From Promethearchaeota archaeon (lineage in GTDB: Archaea; Asgardarchaeota; Lokiarchaeia; Sigynarchaeales; SOKP01), in NCBI GenBank assembly GCA_019057775.1, contig JAHLWT010000075.1, positions 1 to 13,409 of the forward strand: a DNA stretch of 13,409 bases. Direction: 5' to 3'. A program made the translations under genes and the position numbers. The notes below the pieces were generated by a model, which saw only the letters and a program-made list of their open reading frames with translations, was not told where the DNA came from and ran no database searches. Positions 1-5,788 of the stretch are shown in pieces; position 1 is the stretch's first letter; the number at the start of each line of letters is the position of its first letter.

Positions 1-51
1 CAATTAGGTCAATTAATGTTTTTATATTTCCCCGAAGGGTTTCAATTTTCA

Positions 52-67
52 ATTGTCAATCGACAAT
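52..67. repeat. Short perfect hairpin
   Basis: Arms ATTGTC (52-57) and GACAAT (62-67) are exact reverse complements around a 4-nt loop. They sit in a run of CAATT-type words. There is no T-run after it, so it is not a clear terminator. It may be chance in AT-rich DNA. Confidence 0.3.
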
Positions 68-327
68 AATCAATTGAATTAGAGTCTATATACACAATTA
101 ATGAGAATCATTTGTAACAACCCGAAAAGGAATTATCAAATTTTAACTTTGTGTAATTATTTATCAGGGTTTATATATTCCCTGTTGAAATTAGTTTTTT
201 GTGTTTTCTAATTAAGTTATTTCAATGATCTTACAAGATATAACAAAGCCTTGTTAAAATCAAATATTTATTATCTTTCAAATTCAGACTTCTTAATTTT
301 ATTTCAGAAGGAATTGTTATTATTTGA

Positions 328-368
328 TTTTAGGCATTATTAGATCATTTTAGACATTTTAGGCATTA
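328..368 (+). repeat. Three imperfect direct repeats of TTTTAGGCATT
   Basis: TTTTAGGCATTA occurs at 328-339 and again at 357-368. A one-mismatch copy, TTTTAGACATT, lies at 348-358. The last two abut and share two bases. The block ends 5 bp before the first GAAA-type hairpin. Function unknown; it may be part of the same intergenic repeat element. Confidence 0.45.
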
Positions 369-372
369 CATT

Positions 373-396
373 ATGTCAGGTGTTTCCACCTGACAT
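373..396 (-). repeat. REP-like palindrome, copy 1 (minus orientation)
   Basis: A perfect 10-bp stem: left arm ATGTCAGGTG (373-382), loop TTTC (383-386), right arm CACCTGACAT (387-396). On the minus strand the loop reads GAAA, which matches the loop of copy 2 at 435-458 on the plus strand. The two copies differ at three stem pairs, and each change is compensated in the opposite arm. This pattern is typical of REP/BIME-type intergenic palindromes. The REP assignment is inference, because genome-wide copies cannot be seen here. Confidence 0.6.
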
Positions 397-434
397 TGAA
401 TACGGGAATAATTAAAATCTTGCCATATCATTAA

Positions 435-458
435 CTGTCGGATGGAAACATCCGACAG
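435..458 (+). repeat. REP-like palindrome, copy 2 (plus orientation)
   Basis: A perfect 10-bp stem: left arm CTGTCGGATG (435-444), GAAA tetraloop (445-448), right arm CATCCGACAG (449-458). It lies 38 bp after copy 1 and in opposite orientation. No T-run follows, so it is unlikely to be an intrinsic terminator. The paired, inverted arrangement recalls BIMEs. Confidence 0.6.
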
Positions 459-497
459 CATCGTAAATGTTCAATTTTAAGCATCAATTTAATAATT

Positions 498-642
498 GTC
501 TGTCCATAAAGTAATTGTTTTAAGCAACATGAGATAAAATATAAAAATGAATACCTTGCCTCCCCTCTAAAAAGAGGGGATAGAGGGGTGTGTAATAATT
601 ACTGATTTATTCATTTTTTTTTTATCAACATTATAGACAGAC
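498..642. repeat. 145-bp stretch bounded by 15-bp inverted repeats (possible MITE-like remnant)
   Basis: The left end (498-512, beginning GTCTGTCCATAA) and the reverse complement of the right end (628-642) match at 13 of 15 positions. Between them lie a perfect stem-loop at 561-580 and a long T-run near 613-623. TAATT occurs immediately before the left end (493-497) and again at 645-649, two bases beyond the right end, so a target duplication is suggested but not exact. No transposase is present. It could be a small non-autonomous element or chance AT-rich symmetry. Confidence 0.35.
561..580. repeat. C-rich/G-rich hairpin, possible dispersed repeat
   Basis: Arms TCCCCTCT (561-568) and AGAGGGGA (573-580) are exact reverse complements around an AAAA loop. 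A third related word, AGAGGGGT, follows at 582-589. GC-rich runs of this sort stand out in this AT-rich spacer and resemble intergenic repeats I associate with Bacteroidota, though that cannot be checked here. No T-run follows directly, so terminator function is doubtful. Confidence 0.45.
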
Positions 643-675
643 TCTAATTAGAATTTAAGAACTCTCAAATTACGA

Positions 676-1452
676 ATGATACTTTTTATTTTATCAGGGA
701 TAATTATTTTGATTTTTTTCTTAATCTATTTTTTTCAGGAGAAATTGATATTTTATCCGGAAAAGACACCAACCGATTATCAATATCAGTTTGATAATGA
801 TTTTATTGAGACAAATTATAAGATTGATAAAAAAACTACTTTAAACGCAATACTTTTCAGGGCTGAGAGTTCAAAGGGACTTGTATTTTATCTTCATGGA
901 AATGCGGGAAACTTAATTGGTTGGGGGCAAATAGCTCCACAATTTATTGATAATCATTATGACCTGTTAATAATCGATTACAGAGAATATGGAAAAAGTA
1001 CCGGTAAACTAAGTGAGAAGTCCTTGTTTTCTGATGGGCAATTCATTTATGATCAAATCAAAAAAGACTATGAAGAAGATAATATTGTTATTTATGGCAG
1101 ATCAATTGGAACCGGGATTGCCACCCATCTTGCTTCAAATAATAAACCAAAACAGTTGATTTTGGAATCACCTTTTTACAATATGATCGATTTGGCAAAA
1201 AGTTTTTATCCCTGGTTGCCTAAATTTCTTATCAGATATCCTCTCAGGACAGATAGATATATAAAAAATGTCGAGTGCCCGATAGCGCTATTTCACGGAA
1301 CCAATGATGAGATGATTTATTATAAATCAAGTTTGAAACTTAAAGAATTTCTTAAAGATACTGATAGGTTATTTTTTATTAAAGGTGGCCATCATAATGA
1401 TTTATCCTCATTTGAAAGCTATCATTATCATTTAGGTGAAATCTTGAAGTAA
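676..1452 (+). CDS. Membrane-anchored alpha/beta hydrolase (ABHD13/ABHD17/BEM46-like)
   Basis: A predicted serine hydrolase of 258 residues, close to the usual family length. Residues 2-20 form one strongly hydrophobic helix, so the enzyme is probably anchored in the inner membrane; topology is not determined. The oxyanion-hole motif HGNAGN is at 74-79. The nucleophile elbow GRSIGTG places the catalytic serine at S143. A likely acid is D211 in HGTNDEM, and the likely histidine is H240 in GGHHND. These features match the ABHD13/17/BEM46 group, whose bacterial members mostly have unknown substrates; esterase, thioesterase or peptidase activity is possible. The ATG at 676 is chosen because it gives the full membrane helix; no Shine-Dalgarno sequence precedes it. 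It stands alone, flanked by non-coding DNA on both sides. Confidence 0.88.
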   Translation: MILFILSGIIILIFFLIYFFQEKLIFYPEKTPTDYQYQFDNDFIETNYKIDKKTTLNAILFRAESSKGLVFYLHGNAGNLIGWGQIAPQFIDNHYDLLIIDYREYGKSTGKLSEKSLFSDGQFIYDQIKKDYEEDNIVIYGRSIGTGIATHLASNNKPKQLILESPFYNMIDLAKSFYPWLPKFLIRYPLRTDRYIKNVECPIALFHGTNDEMIYYKSSLKLKEFLKDTDRLFFIKGGHHNDLSSFESYHYHLGEILK

Positions 1453-1623
1453 AGATTGGAAAAGGGCTTTTTTCATGCGGTCCCAGCCCCGCGAGAGCGG
1501 TTCAAAATATGAGATATTCATGATATAATTTTTTTTCGGTTATTACTGATTAAAATTAATATTTTTAACTGAAATATAGTAAATTGAATATAGCTTCACT
1601 AATTTACCAAGAAATTAATGTAA
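1453..1623. other. Intergenic spacer with GC-rich hairpin and possible weak terminator
   Basis: A GC-rich island (about 1477-1502) sits in very AT-rich DNA and contains the perfect mini-hairpin CCGC-GAGA-GCGG (1489-1500). After it, ATATGA (1507-1512) can pair with TCATGATAT (1518-1526) with one bulged base. A T-run at about 1529-1536 follows, which together could be a weak intrinsic terminator for the hydrolase gene. I found no clear promoter for the dipeptidase. An ATG at 1618 is followed at once by a stop and is not a gene. Confidence 0.35.
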
Positions 1624-3255
1624 ATGAAAAGAAATAATTTTGTAAAAACAGGAATGCTAATTCTCTCAATATCAGCACTTCCGATTCAGTCGCTTCTTGC
1701 TCAGGAAGATAAAAACGAGTATAAAGAAAGTTGTACATGTATAATGGTCGGTAAAGATGCCAGTACCGATGGTTCTGTAATTACAAGTCATACTTGTGAT
1801 GCATATTACCGGACATGGCTGGAATTTGTTCCTGCTAAAGAGAATGAACCGGGCACAAAACATCCAATATATTGGGGTACTATGCATACCCATACTGCAT
1901 GGAGCAGGGAAAAGCTTGAGCTTAAGGGGGAAATACCCGAAGCAGATAAGACATTTGCTTACCTGAACACTGCCTATCCCTGTTTAAATGAAAAACAACT
2001 GGCTATTGGCGAAACAACATTCGGTGGTCGCAAAGAATTACGAAATAAAGAAGGACTGTTCTTAATTGAAGAGTTGGAAAGAATTGCCTTGCAACGTTGC
2101 ACTACGGCAAGACATGCAATTAAACTTATAGGTGAATTAATTAAAAAGTATGGTTACGCTGATGGTGGAGAGTGTATAACAATTGCCGATCCGCATGAAG
2201 TGTGGCAAATGGAGATCCTTGGTGAAGGGCCCGATAAAATTGGAGGAGTTTGGGCTGCGCAACGCATTCCGGATGATCATGTTGGCATTGCAGCTAATAT
2301 ATGCAGAATCGGGGAAATTGATCTTAAGGATCCCGACTATTTTATGGCTTCAGAAAATGTGTTTAAAGTAGCTAAAAAAATGAAATACTGGGATGGTAAA
2401 AAACCATTTAAATTTTGGGAATCATATAGCGAAAAAAAACCTTTTTCTATACGGGAATATTTCGTTCTCAGCAGCTTAGCGCCTTCTTTACACCTGGATT
2501 TTGAAGCTGAAGAATTACCATTTTCTGTGAAACCGGAGAAGAAAGTTGATATTCGTGAAATATTAAAATTCTTTCGTACAACGTACGAAGGTACAGAATG
2601 GGAGATGACAAAAAATCTCAAAATAACGGTTGATCGTAAAGATGAAAATGATAGTGTACTTGTAGATACAATTATCAGCCCAAGCGCTCATCCTTGGCTG
2701 GCAAGGGATAAACGCAAGATGTTGAACTCAATAAAACCTGATGTTGTAATCAGGTACCGGCCTATAGCTGTTCAGTATTGTGCCTACTCCTGGATTGTAC
2801 AGTTAAGAGATTGGCTACCCGATGAAATTGGAGGCAGACTATGGTTTGGTTTTGATGTTCCCCGGGAAAGTCCCAGGATCCCAATCTATGCTGGCAATTT
2901 GAATCTGCCGAAAAGTTTCTATATCTGCGGACAAGACCACTTTAGCCGTGAATCGGCCGTATGGGCTTTTCGAAGAGCAAACCGTTTGGCAATGGTAAAG
3001 TGGGGCGAAGGAAAGAAAATTATCGAACCTGTTGTGAAAGAATTTGAAGATAAAGCTTTTAATGAAATTGATTTTGTTGAGAAAAGAGCCCTGGAACTTT
3101 TAAAGAAGGATGAGGAGAATGCAAAAAACGGGATCGAAACTCAGTTATGCCGTGAATTCCTTACCAGATATTCAAATGACTTTGCCAGGGCAGCTATTGA
3201 CAGGTGGTGGGAATTAGGTGATGAACTATGGGTGAAATTCAGGTGGAGTTTCTAA
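1624..3255 (+). CDS. Secreted C69-family dipeptidase (PepD-like, Ntn hydrolase)
   Basis: A peptidase of 543 residues from the C69 family, whose members cleave dipeptides. It starts with a Sec-type signal peptide (basic MKRNNFVK, hydrophobic core, LLAQ near residue 27), so it is exported, presumably to the periplasm. C69 enzymes are N-terminal nucleophile hydrolases activated by removal of the residues before a cysteine. Here the motif CTCIMVGKDASTDGS at 37-51 aligns with the family's mature N-terminus, making C37 the probable nucleophile; C39 is a second nearby cysteine. The body has the Trp/Asp-rich segments and the length typical of Bacteroidota C69 proteins. The ATG at 1624 gives the complete signal peptide. 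It is separated from both neighbours by more than 100 bp and looks monocistronic. Its likely role is peptide scavenging. Confidence 0.9.
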   Translation: MKRNNFVKTGMLILSISALPIQSLLAQEDKNEYKESCTCIMVGKDASTDGSVITSHTCDAYYRTWLEFVPAKENEPGTKHPIYWGTMHTHTAWSREKLELKGEIPEADKTFAYLNTAYPCLNEKQLAIGETTFGGRKELRNKEGLFLIEELERIALQRCTTARHAIKLIGELIKKYGYADGGECITIADPHEVWQMEILGEGPDKIGGVWAAQRIPDDHVGIAANICRIGEIDLKDPDYFMASENVFKVAKKMKYWDGKKPFKFWESYSEKKPFSIREYFVLSSLAPSLHLDFEAEELPFSVKPEKKVDIREILKFFRTTYEGTEWEMTKNLKITVDRKDENDSVLVDTIISPSAHPWLARDKRKMLNSIKPDVVIRYRPIAVQYCAYSWIVQLRDWLPDEIGGRLWFGFDVPRESPRIPIYAGNLNLPKSFYICGQDHFSRESAVWAFRRANRLAMVKWGEGKKIIEPVVKEFEDKAFNEIDFVEKRALELLKKDEENAKNGIETQLCREFLTRYSNDFARAAIDRWWELGDELWVKFRWSF

Positions 3256-3288
3256 CTTACCTGACATTTGTATAATATACTTATATTG

Positions 3289-3308
3289 AATATTTTTATA
3301 GAAATATT
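3289..3308. other. AT-only hairpin upstream of the FIST operon
   Basis: AATATTT (3289-3295) and AAATATT (3302-3308) are perfect reverse complements around a 6-nt loop. It lies between the dipeptidase stop and the first FIST gene. With no GC pairs and no adjacent T-run, it is a poor terminator. It might be an operator-like palindrome, or only the product of AT-rich composition. Confidence 0.25.
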
Positions 3309-3350
3309 AAATCATACTTCAACTTTTATTTAGCTAGTATAACCAACCGG

Positions 3351-3357
3351 AAAGGAG
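3351..3357 (+). promoter_or_regulatory. Strong Shine-Dalgarno site of FIST gene 1
   Basis: AAAGGAG lies 6 nt before the ATG at 3364. Most genes in this window have no such site, as is common in Bacteroidota. The same leader (AACC[A/G]GAAAGGAG then TAAAAC and ATG) precedes FIST gene 2, showing that the duplicated unit included the translation start. Confidence 0.7.
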
Positions 3358-3363
3358 TAAAAC

Positions 3364-4539
3364 ATGTTAAAAGTAGCTATAACCCATAGCTTAGAGCTCG
3401 ATTCTCAGGATGCAATAAAAGAAGTACTTGAACAATGCCACGAACAACTGGGGGAACTGAAACCCCAGGCAGGAATACTTTTCACAGGTATTGATCACAA
3501 CCATTCTTTAATTCTAAACAGGATTAATGATGTATATCCGGGAATAGAGCTTATCGGGTGTACGACTGGCGGTGAAATATCCTCCGTCCATGGATTTGCG
3601 GATGATTCCATCGTCCTGACACTGTTCTGTTCGGATGAATTGTATTTCAAAGCCGGGATAGCAGACGGGGTTTCCAAAAATCCTGTTGGTTCTCTCAAAA
3701 AAGCCGCTGAGAAAGCAAAATCAAGCCTGGATCAGGAACCTGCATTGTGTATTGTAATTCCAAACTGCCTGGTCGTAAGCAGTGAAGGTATAAATTCCGT
3801 AAACATAGACGAGGTCGTTGTAGGTTTGAAACAGTATCTTGGAGAGACTTTTCCGATTTTCGGTGGAGCCTCCGGACATCCGAGAATGCAAGAGACTTAT
3901 CAATTTTATAATAATAAGGTGTTTAAAGATGTTGCCCCATTTCTTTTAATATCCGGACCCTTGTTGTTTTCCTTTGGGGTAGAAAGTGGATGGATGCCGA
4001 TAGGGTCAAAAACAAAAGTAACCCATGCAGAAAACAACGTCATTTTTAAAATTGGGGATCAGTCTGCATTGGAGTTCTATAAACACTATCTCGGAGAACT
4101 CGATTTTGAGGGAGTGATTGAGTACCCGTTAGCCATTTTCAAAGACGATGAAGACAGCTTCTATTTGCGAGCTCCTATAGTTTTTAATGCGGAAAATGGA
4201 AGCCTGTCTGTCTTTGGTTCAATCCCCAAGGACGTTACGGTTCAGTTAACACATACAACAAGGGACAAAGTCATCGAAGCAGTGAAAGAGTCGGTTAAAT
4301 CGGCGGTAGCTGAATATCCCGGTCCGAATCCCTCTGTTGCCCTTTGTTTCACCTGCATTGCACGTAAAATTGTATTGGGATCGAGGGTCGAAGAAGAGTA
4401 CCAGGTATTGAAAACCAATTTTCCTGACCTTCCGGTGGCGGGTTTTTATACCGCTGGAGAAATAGGGCCATTGGGCAGAGGGAAACCTGCCAGATTTCAC
4501 AATGAAACATTTTTAACCTTGTTACTAGGATTAGAATAA
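3364..4539 (+). CDS. FIST-domain sensory protein, copy 1 (NosP-like candidate)
   Basis: A 391-residue cytoplasmic protein with FIST_N (about 30-220) followed by FIST_C (about 225-370), the full family architecture. Hallmarks are GCTTGGEI (65-72) with a following VHGF, FGGASG (166-171), the CFTCIARKIVLG strand (328-339) and GFYTAGEIGP (360-369). There is no signal peptide or membrane helix. FIST domains are small-ligand sensors in signal transduction. One characterised group, NosP, binds heme and nitric oxide and regulates a partner histidine kinase encoded next to it. The same context exists here, because a soluble hybrid kinase follows the second FIST gene. Heme binding is not shown by the sequence. 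The gene is more GC-rich by eye than copy 2. The first 60 residues match copy 2 at 49 positions, and the central region is much more diverged. The start is fixed by a strong Shine-Dalgarno site. Confidence 0.9.
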   Translation: MLKVAITHSLELDSQDAIKEVLEQCHEQLGELKPQAGILFTGIDHNHSLILNRINDVYPGIELIGCTTGGEISSVHGFADDSIVLTLFCSDELYFKAGIADGVSKNPVGSLKKAAEKAKSSLDQEPALCIVIPNCLVVSSEGINSVNIDEVVVGLKQYLGETFPIFGGASGHPRMQETYQFYNNKVFKDVAPFLLISGPLLFSFGVESGWMPIGSKTKVTHAENNVIFKIGDQSALEFYKHYLGELDFEGVIEYPLAIFKDDEDSFYLRAPIVFNAENGSLSVFGSIPKDVTVQLTHTTRDKVIEAVKESVKSAVAEYPGPNPSVALCFTCIARKIVLGSRVEEEYQVLKTNFPDLPVAGFYTAGEIGPLGRGKPARFHNETFLTLLLGLE

Positions 4540-4604
4540 TGTCAAATGACGATCAAGCAGGAAAATGTAAAAGAAAAATAATATTAAAAACCAGGTTTAA
4601 CTAA
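4539..4604 (+). pseudogene. Relic of the hybrid-kinase gene start (21 codons) after FIST copy 1
   Basis: The stop codon of FIST 1 overlaps an ATG by one base (TAATG), exactly as FIST 2 overlaps the kinase gene at 5788. The reading frame here begins MSNDDQ, as the kinase does, then diverges and stops at 4602-4604. DNA from 4524 to 4557 matches 5773-5806 at 33 of 34 bases, across the FIST end and kinase start. The simplest reading is that a FIST-kinase unit was duplicated in tandem and the first kinase copy was lost, leaving its first codons. It may still be translated by coupling as a 21-residue peptide, but I see no sign of function. Confidence 0.75.
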
Positions 4605-4608
4605 CCAG

Positions 4609-4615
4609 AAAGGAG
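4609..4615 (+). promoter_or_regulatory. Strong Shine-Dalgarno site of FIST gene 2
   Basis: AAAGGAG ends 6 nt before the ATG at 4622. Site and spacing are the same as for FIST gene 1. This supports the start choice and marks the left part of the duplicated unit. Confidence 0.7.
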
Positions 4616-4621
4616 TAAAAC

Positions 4622-5788
4622 ATGTTAAAAACAGCAATTGCCCATAGCTTAGAGCTTGATTCCCAGGATGCAGTAAAAGAAGTACTTGAACAATGTCATG
4701 AACAACTGGGTGATCTGATGCCACAGGCAGGAATACTATTCACAGGTATTGACCATGATTTTGAATTAATTCTTAATAAGATTAATGAAGAATATCCGGG
4801 AGTAGAGCTTATCGGTTGTACCACTGATGGTGAGCTATCCTCAGTTCATGGATATACAGATGATTCTATCACCCTGATGCTTTTATGTTCAGATAAATTA
4901 TATTTTAAAACAGGAGTAGCTGATGGGATTTCAAAGGAAACGGCAGTTATTATAAAAAAAGCAGTAGATTCGGTAAAATTGAAACTTGACCAGGATCCAA
5001 AATTATGTATTACAACTCCAAGTGGATTGACTGCAAGTGGTGACTATATTGTAGAAGGTTTACGGCTGAGTCTGGGAGAAAACTTTCCGATATTTGGCGG
5101 TACCGCTGCTGATCAATTTAGGATGAAGTGTACATACCAGTTTTACAAAAACAAAGTATTTACGGATGCCACTCCATTTCTTTTAATCGGTGGGCCCTTA
5201 TTATATTCCTTTGGTATAGAAACAGGATGGATCCCTATCGGGAAGAAGGCAGTAGTAACAAGATCAGATAACAATGTGGTTTATAAAATTGAAAAGGATA
5301 ATGCTTTAAAGTTTTATAAACACCATCTTGGAGAAAGTATAGGTTTAGATGATGATGATACCATAGCCGATTATCCGCTGGCTGTTTTCGAAGACGATAA
5401 AGAAAGCTTTTATTTGCGATCTCCAATTATTGTTGATAGAGAAACCGGAAGCATGACGTTTGTAGGAAATGTCCCACAGGGCTCAACAATTCAAATAACC
5501 CATTCAACAAGAGATAAAATCGTGGATGCGGCAAAAACTTCCGTTGATTCGTCAGTGACCGGTTATCCCGGCACAAAACCCTCAGTGGCACTGTGTTTTT
5601 CCTGCGCATCACGTAAACAGGTTCTGGGAACGAGGGTGGAGGAAGAGTACGATGCCTTTAAGAAAAATTTTCCCGACTTGCCTGTAGTGGGCTTTTATAC
5701 TTATGGGGAAATAGGCCCTCTTAAAAAGGATAAACCGGCCAGATTTCATAATAACACATTTTTCAACTTAATACTAGGATTAGAATAA
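4622..5788 (+). CDS. FIST-domain sensory protein, copy 2 (NosP-like candidate)
   Basis: A 388-residue paralog of the preceding gene with the same FIST_N/FIST_C layout: GCTTDGEL (65-72), FGGTAA (158-163), CFSCASRKQVLG (325-336) and GFYTYGEIGP (357-366). The last matches the usual FIST_C motif more closely than copy 1 does. It has no export signal, so it is cytoplasmic. Compared with copy 1, it lacks several residues around 135-145 and has an acidic GLDDDD insertion at 241-246, so the ligand or partner surface may differ. Its stop codon overlaps the kinase start by one base (TAATG), which implies translational coupling and makes it the most direct partner of that kinase. It could work with copy 1 as a heteromer or sense a different ligand. 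The ligand is unknown; heme/NO is the best-supported guess from family and context. Confidence 0.9.
   Translation: MLKTAIAHSLELDSQDAVKEVLEQCHEQLGDLMPQAGILFTGIDHDFELILNKINEEYPGVELIGCTTDGELSSVHGYTDDSITLMLLCSDKLYFKTGVADGISKETAVIIKKAVDSVKLKLDQDPKLCITTPSGLTASGDYIVEGLRLSLGENFPIFGGTAADQFRMKCTYQFYKNKVFTDATPFLLIGGPLLYSFGIETGWIPIGKKAVVTRSDNNVVYKIEKDNALKFYKHHLGESIGLDDDDTIADYPLAVFEDDKESFYLRSPIIVDRETGSMTFVGNVPQGSTIQITHSTRDKIVDAAKTSVDSSVTGYPGTKPSVALCFSCASRKQVLGTRVEEEYDAFKKNFPDLPVVGFYTYGEIGPLKKDKPARFHNNTFFNLILGLE

Larger units (their letters stand above)
1..675. other. Non-coding, repeat-rich AT-rich region upstream of the hydrolase gene
   Basis: I see no credible coding region on either strand here; stops are frequent in all frames. 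The stretch holds several small structures that are listed separately: a hairpin at 52-67, a weak hairpin at 165-184 (arms CAGGG and CCCTG), three copies of a TTTTAGGCATT-like repeat at 328-368, two related hairpins at 373-396 and 435-458, and inverted repeats at 498-512 and 628-642 enclosing a hairpin at 561-580. The word AATTAGAGTCT at 77-87 recurs inverted at 639-649, so most of the region lies between copies of a short inverted sequence. No convincing Bacteroidota promoter (TTTG, then TAnnTTTG) was found before the gene at 676. Confidence 0.75.

Noticed and set aside
373..458. The two hairpins as rho-independent terminators
   Set aside because: No T-run follows either arm on either strand, and no gene ends just before them in the window.
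1..675. A decayed insertion sequence between the inverted AATTAGAGTCT words (77-87 and 639-649)
   Set aside because: No frame in the interval resembles a transposase and the ends are short; AT-rich chance matches cannot be excluded. Only the inner 145-bp candidate is retained, at low confidence.
2183..2371. Second-frame open reading frame inside the dipeptidase gene
   Set aside because: It is wholly inside a well-supported peptidase gene and has no recognisable features; chance overlap.
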